Origin: Yponomeuta sedellus
Lineage: Eukaryota > Arthropoda > Insecta > Lepidoptera > Yponomeutidae
Assembly (NCBI GenBank): GCA_934045075.1
Contig: OW203725.1
Span: 434,001-498,000, forward strand
Length of the DNA stretch: 64,000 nucleotides
Reading direction: 5' to 3'
Shown: positions 20,337-29,635 of the stretch, piece by piece
How positions within the stretch are numbered: the first letter of the stretch is position 1
Layout of the letters: each line of letters opens with the position of its first letter
Program-made: the position numbers and the translations under genes
The notes under the pieces: generated by a model
Told to the model about the DNA's origin: nothing
Database searches by the model: none
The model's input: the letters and a program-made list of their open reading frames with translations, nothing else

Positions 20337-20585
20337 TAGTTGGTCTTACTGTCAAAAGTTTTCAAGCCGCCCTAAGGCCTCTGACTTGGCTTAACGACTG
20401 CCATCTATCGACGGCAGCCGGCACCAGCTGCTTAACGTGCCTTGCGTAGCACGGAACCGCTCGGAAAAATGCCACTAGCTCTAGTCATAGACGATCACCT
20501 ATCCATACACTGAACATACCCTATGTTGCTTAACCTTCGTTATCGTTTTAGATCACTCAGGCAGCCGGGGCTACGAGCGATTTAA
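20337..20585 (-). mobile_element. 5S-SINE, second subtype, 3'-shortened
   Basis: Minus strand: head AAATCGCTCGTAGCCCCGGC, TGCCTGAGTGATC, TTAAGCAACATAGGGTATGT, then the shared body to CTTTTGACAGTAAGACC, where it stops. It lacks the terminal TGCTGGGG block, so it was 3'-deleted after insertion. Confidence 0.75.
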
Positions 20586-20754
20586 TTCATACATAGTAAC
20601 ATGCGATTTTTGGAATAAAAACAAACAAAATTGAGAATATTATGAATGAACATTACACGAGACTCGTCTTTGGAGTTAAGTTATGTAGTCCTAGATCATA
20701 TGTTTTTGCAGAAAAAAGATCTGTATAACAAAGTGTTCCCTACCCTTTCTGTTT

Positions 20755-20915
20755 CAGGGGTTTGTTTGGTAAACTCAAAGAGGTTTTTTCTATAACCCAG
20801 GTCTTGGATGTTTACATGTTTGTGATGTCGTTGTTTCTGGTTCCCACGACACAGGGTATCCTAGTGTGGGGCCAGAAGCAATGTATGTGCTTGTATGTAA
20901 ATGTTGTGTTATTTT
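20755..20915 (+). mobile_element. tSINE-3, headless copy
   Basis: Plus strand GATGTCGTTGTTTCTGGTTC, CACAGGGTATCCTAGTGTGG and CTTGTATGTAAATG, matching the tSINE-3 body. The tRNA-like head is absent. Confidence 0.7.
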
Positions 20916-21336
20916 AAACAGGTGCGCAAATTTAGTTTTTACATGTAAACATAAGATTGTATTTGTTTTCCGTGGTTATTTTTCCGAGCTTCTGTATGTT
21001 TTCGTCCTTTAGTGGGTGGGTGGCGGTGGCCGCGGCTTTGTTCACACCAGCTGTAATTAATTTTCATAATCGCTTTAAAGAACACCTAAACGAATCTATC
21101 CATCTCGCTGCTTTATGGGACGGCATTTCTGCTCCCAAGACCACAACAGAAGCGCGACAGAAGTTTGGGTCCAACCACACCTACTCAAACAAGTGCCTAA
21201 TGTCAACATAATTATGACAATGTTCTGACGATCGAATTGAAAGTAGATAGACCACACGCGTACATTAGGCTGTGTCTTTGTTGATTGAAGTAGCCACGAC
21301 GGCTTTAGGATATTATGATAATGCCTTTAACACTCA
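20916..21336. other. Unassigned spacer
   Basis: An 84-codon plus frame (20957-21211, with GWVAVAAALFTPAV) has no recognised motif. Balanced GC in its centre. Not called. Confidence 0.3.
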
Positions 21337-21636
21337 GAGTGCTTAGTGCGAGTTTTTTAACTACTCGATCGCGTTAACGTAAACTCATATTTCTATGGCA
21401 TCGAGGAAGCGCCACCTAGCGACAAGTATGGAAATTAAAATTGCTGAGTGCGAGTTGTAATGGTTTACGTTGAGAAGTGAACACGTTTACCAGCCAAAAC
21501 ACGAATAAACGCGAGTGCGAGTTGTACTGTGACAGCGTTTTGCCAGTTCGAACGGTTAACTTACTCATACTCAATGCTCGATTAACGCGGTAGTAAAGTT
21601 ATTCAATTGGATCTGTCAAACTCGCACTAAGCACTC
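21337..21636 (-). mobile_element. MITE-1, complete copy
   Basis: 300 bp with intact TIRs GAGTGCTTAGTGCGAGTT, same orientation as the copy at 5647. Few differences by eye, so amplification is fairly recent. Confidence 0.85.
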
Positions 21637-22244
21637 AGAACGAGTATACTAGCGACGCAGTAAAATAATACTGGTGGAAGAGAGAATTGGGTGGGCGAGT
21701 TCCACCATATTTTGATTCTGTTTAGAGTCACTGATCACCTGACAATTGTTTACAGTGGATCTGACTGATAGTGTCTGATAAACAGGTTGCAACAAATACC
21801 ATCGAACTGCTGGCATACAAGCGGCAAGCGACGGCTGAGTGCATGTTTATACTTGTTTAGTAAAAGGTGACTTGCTTGGGGGGCGGGGCGGGAAAATGAA
21901 GTGGGGATGTCACACGGTCCAGTGAACAAATCATGGTTCTATGACTCTATCGGCACTCTGCTTGGCTAAACACGCAGCCGAGCACTCGCTAAAGTGTTCA
22001 TACGCCCCGAGCACTCAAGATAGGGCAATGTTCTCATATTGTGAGTTCAAAACATGAGCTCGTGGTTCCGAACGTCGCGCCGGCTAATCGCGAACAAACA
22101 ATTGACGACATTGCTGCTTTTGTACATTTAATAATACTCGTACTATTAAATAAATAGTTAAAACCGAGAAAAAAAACTTCTTAATTGAATGTTCACCCAA
22201 CACACGAAATTAACACTTTAACATGAAACATAACAGAAGCAAGA
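21637..22244. other. Unassigned spacer
   Basis: No repeat recognised; includes GGGGGGCGGGGCGGG near 21877. Confidence 0.3.
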
Positions 22245-22632
22245 AAGTAGAACTAATGCAGTAGAAAAGAAGTCCTTGTGAAGTATGTGTATTGTTACTT
22301 TGAATGTCAGGATACGCAATAGTCTGATAAGAGAACGTTGTAGACTGAACGAGGATGTAGCGACTAGAATTGAGAAAGGAATGTTGCGTTGGTTTGGACA
22401 TGTGGAGAGGAAATTGAAATTACGAATATCCCAGGCGGACATCATTGACCAAATAGGGGATGTATTACCAAACGGGAAGACAAAAAGTACCCGAAACCGG
22501 CGTGCGTGCATGCAACGACTTATGAACGTTGATGAAGCGAAGTTGATCTGTCAGGATCGTGGCAAGTGGCAGACGCTGGTCTCTGCCCACCCCTCTGAGA
22601 TTCAGGCGTGAGGTTATGTATGTATGTACATA
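22245..22632 (+). pseudogene. LINE-T polymerase C-terminus and 3' end
   Basis: A frame of 108 codons (22285-22611) encodes RNSLIRERCRL, ATRIEKGMLRWFGHVERK, then after an internal deletion DIIDQIGDVLPNGKTKSTRN and the shared C-terminus, stop. A short TATG tail follows (GAGGTTATGTATGTATG). A deleted, inactive LINE remnant. Confidence 0.8.
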
Positions 22633-24159
22633 AAACATAAATAAAGTCACAACGATCTCCTGGAGAGATGGCCGGAGACCAGGATTAGTCACTTGACACG
22701 ATCCTGACAAGCAGATACATTTCGGTAAATGTACTAATAACTTGCCTATAATGTGTTCTTCTGTTTAGTCTATTTGGTTGTCTCGCGGTAATGAGCCGCT
22801 CGGCGGATAGAGAAGTATTTTATAAAACAAAGCGCCAGAGAACAATATTCTTAAATTATTTTCAGTCTATTTTGTTTATGAACGTCGCTGTTTCTTCTGA
22901 AACAGCAATTCTGCTTAATTTACTATTCGCAGAACAAAACAAGCGCTGTGATTTTAATACCGAAAGCGCGCGTTAAGTGGAAGCTGACGACGTTCAAACT
23001 ATCCCGGACGTTAACTTTCGATCCGAAGAAGCGAAGAAAACGGGAGTTTGATCGACGTCATTAACATACCGAGTGTAGCACACACGGCGGCAAGTACAGT
23101 AGAAGTTACTCTAATCTATCTACATTACCACGTGCTGGCGACGTACGGGCGCCGAGATCTCAATCTAAAATGATCCTTAAACGTAAAATGTTAAAGACTA
23201 CCCGGTGTCAAATACAGAGACATACTATGCTCTGCTACTAGAAAGTGTCGTCCAAGGTTCTTTACCCGGAGCCCATATACGAGCGGAATAATTGGACTCG
23301 CTGTACCGACAAGCGAGACTTAAAACTAAGGAGCTTAAGGCTCCTAGAATAAACACTATTTATATAATTATAAACTCTAAAGGTTGGAGTCGTTCCCGAC
23401 GTCCACAGTTCCACTCTGCGTCCATTCATCAGTGGTCGAAAATGTTTGCTAGTGACTCCCGGCAACTCTGTACTTGTAATTTGGAGCCCTATTCTTCCCT
23501 GAAGAGCTATCGCAAGAGCGCTATTCCCACGAAAGCTACTTACAAGTGCAGATTTTCATAGTAAGACCCGCGTGCTTCAGCTTATGTTTCGACCGGCACT
23601 TCACTGCCCACTTAAACACACCATTTGACTAGTCAGTTCACTAACTACTGTTGCCACCACGACATTTCTTAACCCCCAAAGCATGAGAATATTCCTTTTG
23701 TCGAATTATTACACGCTGCGTGAACGATATCACGATATGTAGTAGTTAACGTTGTAAGTATTTATGGATTATCAGCTTATCTTTGTTTACATCGCTGCGC
23801 TAGCAAGTTCCTATTAAGGGATTACAACGTCACGACAAAAGTTTTAACCTGTCATCGAGTAGCGCCATCTTGCTTTATTTGATCACGTAAAGCGAAAGCG
23901 CTACCCGATAGTGGGATATAACTTTTATGTTAACCTTGTGTTCCCCTAGCAGCTGGTTGAGAGTGGATAAGCATTAACTCCGTGCAGCTTGTCGATACAC
24001 GTCGGAACTAGCTGACCCGCCTGGGAACTATTAATACACACTTAGCTCACACTTACAGAAACTTGGCTGATATCTGCCGGGGGCCAATATTACCCAATAT
24101 ATTATGGACTTAGCAATGCTGCCCATACGTATAGCAATAGATGAAAATACACAGAAGTT
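22633..24159. other. Long spacer without recognised gene
   Basis: At 22648-22712 a possible very old LINE-T end on the minus strand (TCACTTGACACGATCCTGAC). Several open frames of 60-90 codons (for example 23292-23561) show no known motif. Some regions are GC-balanced (22970-23160, 23880-24020). Confidence 0.35.
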
Positions 24160-24285
24160 CTCTCTCCACTCGGATACCCTGTGCTTTCTACAAATATACG
24201 GCGGCCCACAGTGTGAACCAAATCCACAACCTCCGGCATGGTAAAGCGACGTGATCCCTCTAGACCAACGAGGCTGTCAAAATAG
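24160..24285 (-). repeat. Eroded tRNA-like SINE
   Basis: Minus strand AGCCTCGTTGGTCTAGAGGG then GGTTCACACTGTGGGCC: tRNA-like A- and B-box positions, followed by a body with AGGGTATCC shared with tSINE-3. Degenerate. Confidence 0.45.
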
Positions 24286-24414
24286 GAAACTAAGTTATTG
24301 GTTCATGCCAGCAACCGATCGCAGGATCTCCCATAATTATGTAAAGCATTTTATTGGTCTATTACGCTACTACCTTGATACACTGTCCAAATGCTTGACA
24401 ACAACAAGATCCCA

Positions 24415-24545
24415 CAAGATGTACTAGAGTTACCTCGGACGCAGTTCGAAAAGTGTGTTAAGCACACTCTATGCTGAAAAGCTTCCTATAACATCAAGGA
24501 TTATGTAGAAGACAAAATGTGTGGTACTAAACAGGAGATAGAATA
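24415..24545 (+). pseudogene. LINE-J polymerase tail fragment
   Basis: Reads ELPRTQFEKCVKHTLC, stop, KASYNIKDYVEDKM. It parallels FRKKLFQLLLNKMYYNINDF at the C-terminus of the intact LINE at 46.35 kb and the sequence at 27490. Short and stop-containing. Confidence 0.5.
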
Positions 24546-24576
24546 ATATTTAAAAGTATTATTAGAAGACGATTAT

Positions 24577-24851
24577 AGACTTTTAGTCCGGATTTACTTA
24601 CGGGTGTTGTTATATCGGAAAAGTCCGACCAGGTTTCGCTCCGATTCGCAGAGCTTAATCTTGGTTGCTTGTCTCACAACAAGTGTGTGAGACAAGCAAC
24701 CGACGACGCGAGCTCCGTCTCTGCTCACCATGATTAAGCTCTGCGAATCGGAGCGAAACCTGGTCGGACTTTTCCGATATAACAACACCCGTAAGTAAAT
24801 CCGGACTAAAAGTCTACAATGTGTTGTGCTTACGAAAGTTTTAGTTCAAAA
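24577..24851. mobile_element. Element F, foldback copy
   Basis: Perfect 84-bp arms at 24577-24660 and 24732-24815 around 71 nt, whose own centre partly pairs (GGTTGCTTGTCTCACA). To the right, AGTCTACAATGTGTTGTGCT then TACGAAAGTTTTAGTT is the complement of the left end of the F copy at 50245, suggesting F has TIR-like ends. The right arm carries the coding-like segment MIKLCESERNLVGLFRYNNT and a GTAAGT at its end. Confidence 0.65.
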
Positions 24852-25049
24852 AAAGAAGACGATTATGTTTAGCATTCAACAGATTTATGAGTTATCTATC
24901 ATGCTTAAGTCGAAAACTATTAACTGAGTTCAAAAAAATTAACACAGTAAATGTGTACTTGTTTGTTAGCTTATTCTGTACATAATTATTAGTGCATCAA
25001 ACAAGTTTGACGTTCATTAACATTTTTTTACAATGAATAAATAAACTCA
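24852..25049. other. AT-rich spacer
   Basis: Nothing recognised. Confidence 0.3.
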
Positions 25050-25450
25050 GTGTGATAATATACAATCATCACCTTGAGCTATATTTGCATTTGATGGAAC
25101 GGTTCTTCCGTCTCCACTTCACCCTAGCATGCACGTATCCGACTCCAACCGCTTGTTCGGCGCACGGCACGCGCCAGGCAGGCCACCAATCAATGCAAAT
25201 ACTAGCGATAGTTGACCCCTGCCGTGGCTTAATTAAGCCATGCATTATCGCGCGTCGCATCGAGTGAACATCATGGCCCCTATTACCGAGACGTACGGTC
25301 GCAATTGCAGTGGCAGATAGGGCCGGTCAGCGGTAATTAAACACACACTTGTATCGCCGGGCACCGGGCATCTATTATGCACCGGATACCTCCGCAATTG
25401 CAGCAGCCAATACCTAGCGCTAAAAGTCAAAGGCAAAAGGGAATTGCTTT
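25050..25450. promoter_or_regulatory. Unique GC-balanced island, candidate cis-regulatory element
   Basis: About 400 bp free of window repeats. It contains the palindromes GGCTTAATTAAGCC (25227-25240) and GCAATTGC (25291-25298, 25392-25399), with GGTAATTAAACAC and octamer-like ATGCAAAT and ATTTGCAT. The clustering of homeodomain/POU-like sites in unique sequence suggests an enhancer. This is inference from motifs only; open frames on both strands are motif-free. Confidence 0.3.
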
Positions 25451-25615
25451 AAATTGCATTAGTCTTATCTTTGCACTGTATTAACGTCTGTAGGCACGCT
25501 GCCACGGCTTGTGATGGGCTGGCGAGGATGTTGACAGAGAATGGCCTTGCTTGAAGTGAACTTTATTTAATTGGATATAAATGTGAATTTGCTTTTATTG
25601 AAATAATTATAGTAT

Positions 25616-25722
25616 AAAAAAAAACCGGTTCGAGTCCCGGCATGGGTGAAATTTTTAGCCTCTAAATAGGTTTTTAACTTTGTCCTTAGCACGGATTAGT
25701 GCATTAAAAATAAAAATAGTAT
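25616..25722 (+). mobile_element. tSINE-1, 5'-truncated copy with 14-bp TSD
   Basis: Begins at the B-box (GGTTCGAGTCCCGGC) and runs through GCCTCTAAATAGGTTTTTA and GTCCTTAGCACGG to the 3' end AAAAATAAAAATAGTATA. TSD AATAATTATAGTAT at 25602-25615 and 25723-25736. This copy defines the long 3' terminus and proves retroposition. Confidence 0.9.
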
Positions 25723-25857
25723 AATAATTATAGTATGCTTAGTATATTTGTAGATTACAGTAAATGACTAAGCAGAATTAGTAAAACTGTGAAATCGCGA
25801 AAATTATTTGTTTTTCAGGTATTCGTTAGATCAGATATCGTCATATAATATGCAGTG

Positions 25858-26095
25858 CAATATCAACCTTTGTATGTCCCCACTGCTGGGGCACGGATCT
25901 CTTCGTGCGTTGCAGGAAGTTTAGGCCATACTCGAGACGACTTAACAACTGCCATTACATGGCAGCCGGCACTTGCGGTCTAGTGGAAACGAGTGATTGG
26001 TACCAATCACTTAGGTTAAGCAACAACAGACGCGGTCAGTTACTGGTGGCATTTTTTCCGAACGCTTCCGTCCTTCGCAAGGCACGAAGCAGTAT
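25858..26095. mobile_element. 5S-SINE, rearranged with internal inversion
   Basis: The left part (25858-25970) is the 3' end on the minus strand (CCCCAGCAGTGGGGACATAC). The right part (about 25978-26090) is the 5S-like head on the plus strand (TTAAGCAACAACAGACGCGG, then GGTGGCATTTTTTCC). So the 5' half is inverted relative to the 3' half, as in several tSINE-1 copies. No clear TSD. Confidence 0.7.
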
Positions 26096-26509
26096 ATGTA
26101 CTCGTATAATATAGCCTGCATTATTTATATCCTTTTAAACAAAATTGTTCACAAAAGTTTACTGAGGGGTCTGGGTCGTCTCTTCAAATACAACAGACGG
26201 AATCATTCGTGAAGGCCGCTGAATTGTTAACAAGCTCTCGGGAAGAGCTGATTGTGTAATTATCGAGTTTGTCATGCTCGGAGCTTGTAGGAAACTGGCC
26301 TCAGCCTCCCTACGACATGTACACGTATGTGTATAAATGGCGTGAGTGTTAGGTATGTGAAGTACGCTTGTAGTAATGATACTTGCATCAAAGTGTGCGT
26401 CTTCCCTTTGACCACAAGAGAGCTTTACATTTAAGTTAGATCGTCAACCCCAATGTACTGGGTACGGGGTCTTTTTTTTATTCTATTTATTTACAAAACC
26501 CACATCACT
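26096..26509. other. Unassigned spacer
   Basis: No gene or window repeat recognised; balanced GC at 26160-26300. Confidence 0.3.
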
Positions 26510-26934
26510 TCTTCTTCTTCTTGTTCAGGCTATATTATGTAGTCCACTGCTAGACATAGCCCTCCCCTAATGAGCGCCATAGCGCCCCGTCTTGCGTCCG
26601 TTGAACGTTGCCAGGGTCAGTTGTTTGTGGCAGCCTGAGGTCGCCCGGTGATTCTTAGCACCCCCTGCCATGCCATGGCCAGGAATAGCTGGGCGGCCGG
26701 GAACCGGAGTCCATTTACTTGGTTGTACCATCATTGGGGAGTAATGCCTATAATCCCCACGCTGGGCACGTGGGTTGGGGATCGCAGATTGGTGTAATTG
26801 TACTGCAGGGGGCGCTGCTGCCCACCCCCCGGTTTGTGTCCCTTAGTCGCCTTTTACGACACCCGCGGTAAGAATTTGGGTTGGTGCTATTCTTTGAGCT
26901 GACACCACACAGCCAAAAACCCGTGATGTGGGTT
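26510..26934 (-). mobile_element. RTE-like LINE, internally deleted (5' UTR joined to 3' UTR)
   Basis: Minus strand: starts AACCCACATCACGGG and includes TTACCGCGGGTGTCGTAAAA, GGGATTATAGGCATTACTCC and CCGGGCGACC, sequence I associate with lepidopteran RTE 5' UTRs. It then passes directly to the 3' end (GGCGCTATGGCGCTCATTAG, GGGCTATGTCTAGCAG) and a GAAGAAGAAGAAG tail. No ORF remains. At about 425 bp it is a SINE-like derivative. Its left boundary carries ACCCACATCAC, the inverse of the right terminus. Confidence 0.65.
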
Positions 26935-26996
26935 AATAAATATTCACTGTTATAAATAATATAATTTATCTTTGGCCAATTACGGGCTTATTTTAT

Positions 26997-27223
26997 TACA
27001 CTATTTTTATTTTTAATGCACTAACCCGTGCTAAGGAACAAATTTAAAAACCTATTTAGAGGCTACGTAATACAGAAAATATTGTAGAGAAGTTCGAAAT
27101 TTCACTGATGCCGTGAGTCGCCCATTGGCTCAATTGGTAGAGCGCTGGTACGGATAGCCAGAGGTTGCGGGTTCGAATCCCGGGATGGGTGAAATTTTTA
27201 GCCTCTAAATAGGTTTTTAAATA
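26997..27223. mobile_element. tSINE-1, 5'-inverted copy
   Basis: Left: the 3' tail on the minus strand (TACACTATTTTTATTTTTAA, CCGTGCTAAGGAAC) to GAGGCTA. Right: the plus-strand 5' part (CGTAATACAGAAAATATTG) with the whole tRNA-like core (A-box TTGGCTCAATTGG, B-box GGTTCGAATCCC) ending GCCTCTAAATAGGTTTTTAA. TSD GGCTTATTTTAT at 26985-26996 and 27224-27235. Confidence 0.9.
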
Positions 27224-27339
27224 GGCTTATTTTATGTTGACATTACATGGAGGCAGGCATTTTTTTTTATTAAAAGCTGTGCGATTGTTGACACATATCA
27301 GAGTTTGTATTTTACAACTTATGTTCTATGAGTTTCTTT

Positions 27340-27478
27340 CAGATTTGTCTAGTATTTAAAAGTCTCGTGTCATAGTGTTTGTTAACGAACTCCTCCGAAA
27401 TGGCTTCACAGATTTTTATGATCTTGTCTATGTGGCAGTTTGTGTATGCTTGGTAGATCTGAGAATATTGATATGGCT
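27340..27478 (+). repeat. Repeat fragment with GAACTCCTCCGAAATGGC
   Basis: TCTCGTGTCATAGTG and AACGAACTCCTCCGAAATGG resemble 1131-1167 and 58325-58360. I have seen this motif widely in lepidopteran genomic repeats; class unknown. Confidence 0.45.
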
Positions 27479-27756
27479 AAAATATATAAAGTTTGCCTGA
27501 AACGCGGTTCGAAAAATGTGTTAGAGTACACTTTGTGCCAAAAGGTCTACCATAACATAGCTGAGTTAACATGAGTTCTATGTTTTAAAATAATTATGTA
27601 ACTTTGTTAATTAAGGACTTTGAAAAGACTTGGAGTTTTTTTGTCCATTTTTTCTCCAAAATTATCTAGATTTTGAAATGGACACCTAGTTTGAATTGTA
27701 ACGCTCATTAAGTCGCAGCTTCTGCACTACTTTGAATAAAACCTTTTCATTTCGTG
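27479..27756 (+). mobile_element. LINE-J 3' end
   Basis: A polymerase-tail-like stretch (GTTCGAAAAATGTGTTAGAG) is followed by the LINE-J 3' UTR: TAATTAAGGACTTTGAAAAG, TTTTTTCTCCAAAATTATCT, ATGGACACCTAGTTTGAATT and TTTGAATAAAACC. It shows the order tail-of-ORF then UTR, which explains the shorter LINE-J pieces elsewhere. Homologous pieces lie at 6612, 36385 (minus), 38540, 46990 and 55385. Confidence 0.6.
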
Positions 27757-27825
27757 GCAAAGTAACGAATGCCGAGTTAGCTAGTATTACATGACATTTT
27801 CCAGAATACTTCAATATCCAGATAT

Positions 27826-27990
27826 GTAGGACACGTGAAGCTGAGGTAGAGTGAAAATCAGGAGGTCGCGGGTTTGAATCCGGGCATGTACCAATAACGT
27901 TTTCTATGTTATGAACATTTGTGAAGTTATAGTAGCAATGTACTCGCTGAATTCGAAGAAAAACAGCGTGAGGAAATCTGACTGACTAAG
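27826..27990 (+). repeat. SINE with tRNA-like head, degenerate
   Basis: CTGAGGTAGAGTG, then GGTCGCGGGTTTGAATCCG (B-box), GCATGTACCAATAACG, and a body like tSINE-2 (AACAGCGTGAGGAAATCTG). Preceded by CCAGATATGTAGGAC, the complement of sequence next to the head at 19690. Confidence 0.55.
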
Positions 27991-28328
27991 ATGTTCAAAT
28001 ACCTTAGGGAAATCGCTAATCTACGGTGGGCACGCGTGGCAATTGGGCCCATAATCTCTCTCATAGAGAAGACCTGTGCCCCGCTGTGGGTTTATAGGCA
28101 AATAAAAAGATATATTAGCTCTTGTGAGCTACTAACTGGGAGGACTTTTTGTGGCTTAACATTTTATGCGGTGTCATATCATTAGCATGCAGGACGGTAA
28201 TGAGTGGTTGCTAAGCAACCGCTCTCGCTAATTAGGTGTCTCCCGGTACACCTGACGCCTGCCGGGGAAGAACCGTTGTTGGAATTATACATTCGACCGA
28301 AATTTATACAACGTTCAGTAGCACCTTC

Positions 28329-28668
28329 GTTATCAACCCTTGTATGTCCCTACTGCTGGGGCAAGGGTCTCTTCTTGCATCGCAGGAAGGATAGGCCATA
28401 CTCCACCACGGGGGCCAAGTCCGGGTTGGTGGAGGATTGTAAGACAGTGGCGGTCCTTACTTTCAGAAGTTATCAAGCCGCCCATAAGGCCTCTGACATG
28501 GCTTAACGACTGCCATTACACCAGCGTGACTTGCGAAACACGGAAGCGCTCGGAAAGATGCCACTAGTGGTAGTCACGGGACGCTCACCCATCCTGTACC
28601 TGACCGCGCCTGTTGTTGCTTAACCAAGTAATTGATTCCAATCACTCGGTTCGCCTAGGCTACGAGTA
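28329..28668 (-). mobile_element. 5S-SINE, full-length reference copy with 13-bp TSD
   Basis: A 340-bp SINE. Minus strand: 5' end CTCGTAGCCTAGGCGAACCG, a 5S rRNA-like region (TTAAGCAACAACAGGCGCGG, TCAGGTACAGGATGGGTGAG) matching the internal-promoter part of 5S rRNA, then a body and 3' end ACATACAAGGGTTGATAAC. TSD CAGTAGCACCTTC at 28316-28328 and 28669-28681 is perfect. The 5S assignment rests on the shared TTAAGCAAC ... GGCGCGGT(T/C)AGT ... GGATGGGTGA order. Transcription by Pol III from the 5S-type promoter is expected. Two apparent reading frames inside are incidental. Confidence 0.9.
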
Positions 28669-28681
28669 CAGTAGCACCTTC

Positions 28682-28920
28682 ACTCCCACCATATTGGTGA
28701 AGCGACCACCACACGCCACAGTGGCTGGGATATTGTTTTATGATGGGCATTGGCTTGCGCAGCACCTATCATGACAGCTCAGTCGGCCTAGCCTACAGGA
28801 ACGACAAATCAATACGTGCGGAGCTAACCAACACGTGGGTTTCCTCATGATTTTTCCCTTTTCAGTTGTGGAGGAAAAAGCGTGTGGTTTTGCTTCTATA
28901 AATTCGCAGTTGTACACAGC
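28682..28920 (-). repeat. tSINE-2 body, degenerate
   Basis: Minus strand GGCCGACTGAGCTGTCATGA, GTAGGCTAGG and ACCCACGTGTTGGTTAGCTC recall tSINE-2, but with many substitutions. The 13-bp TSD of the neighbouring 5S-SINE lies at its edge, so the 5S-SINE inserted into or beside this older SINE. Confidence 0.5.
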
Positions 28921-29010
28921 AGTGCTAGCACTGTGGGTAGATCAACTAGTGGGTAAACTGAGGTTCGATTCCCAGTGCGGCATGTACCTATGACTTACTT
29001 AACTTTACTT
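28921..29010 (+). repeat. tRNA-like SINE head
   Basis: GCACTGTGGGTAGATCAACT and GAGGTTCGATTCCC then GCGGCATGTACC: tSINE-2 like head, body lost. Confidence 0.5.
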
Positions 29011-29086
29011 GCCACTTCTCACTCACTCGGTGTCCAACCGGCTGCCAAGACATTCGTGCGCGTGCGTTTTTTAAGGAAAAGAAATG

Positions 29087-29267
29087 ATTATACTATTTTT
29101 ATTTTTAAAGCACTAACCCGTGCTAAGGACAAATTTAAAAACCTATTTAGAGGCTAAAAAATTACCCATGCTGGTATTCGAACCCGCATTCTCTGGCACG
29201 GATAGCCAGAGTTTGCGGGTTCGAATCCCGGCATGGGTGAAATGTTTTGCCTCTAAATAGGTTTTTA
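29087..29267. mobile_element. tSINE-1, palindromic copy turning at the anticodon loop
   Basis: Left: the long tail and core on the minus strand. Right: core plus GCCTCTAAATAGGTTTTTA on the plus strand. The centre is exactly the anticodon hairpin (CTCTGGC, ACGGATA, GCCAGAG). TSD GAAAAGAAATG at 29076-29086 and 29268-29278. Confidence 0.9.
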
Positions 29268-29334
29268 GAAAAGAAATGGGTTTTGAGGTGCAACTTCACT
29301 TGGTTATCGATGGTAAAAGAATATTATAATCATG

Positions 29335-29615
29335 TCGATACAGCAATATCATTCCTATGTAAAACATAACTGCAAAGTAGGTACTGCAAGTGGCTGCAAG
29401 TCGGGGCTGCAAGTGATGCAAATTATTTCAGTCAGATGTTGCTATCTGTACGTAATACAGAGAATTGTGTAAAGAAGTTCGAAATTTCACTGATGCCGTG
29501 AGTCGCCCATTGGCTCAATTGGTAGAGCACTGGCACGGATAGCCAGAGGTTGCGGGTTTGAATCCCGGCATGGGTGAAATTTTTAGCCTCTAAATAGGTC
29601 TCTAAATAGGTTTTT
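29335..29615 (+). mobile_element. tSINE-1, near full-length plus-strand copy
   Basis: Starts ATTATAATCATGTCGATAC and continues through ACTGCAAAGTAGGTACTGC, GTACGTAATACAGAG, TTCGAAATTTCACTGATGCC and the tRNA-like core (GCCCATTGGCTCAATTGGTA to GGCATGGGTG, with a 5-bp anticodon stem CTGGC/GCCAG) to GCCTCTAAATAGG, with a duplicated CTCTAAATAGG. The core can fold as a cloverleaf, but position 33 is C and SINE sequence continues on both sides. It is not a tRNA gene. Confidence 0.8.
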
Positions 29616-29635
29616 AAAATAGTATCGAATGTAGC

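Noticed and set aside
20957..21211. 84-codon frame with a hydrophobic segment
   Set aside because: No signal, domain or repeat relationship; base composition explains the open frame.
22648..22712. Possible minus-strand LINE-T relic
   Set aside because: Only a short TCACTTGACACGATCCTGAC stretch matches; too weak for a separate feature.
28340..28567. Frames in 5S-SINE copies that resemble each other (also 8728, 39395, 47529)
   Set aside because: The similarity comes from the shared SINE sequence; the frames open differently and contain the 3' end of the SINE.
28329..28668. Helitron interpretation of the AAGTGATTGATTCCAATCAC hairpin near one end
   Set aside because: The element has a 13-bp TSD and a 5S-like head; Helitrons make no TSD and end in CTRR after the hairpin.
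29497..29580. Cloverleaf-like tRNA gene
   Set aside because: Acceptor, D, anticodon and T arms can be drawn, but position 33 is not T, dozens of similar copies exist, and SINE sequence continues on both sides. Called as a SINE head.
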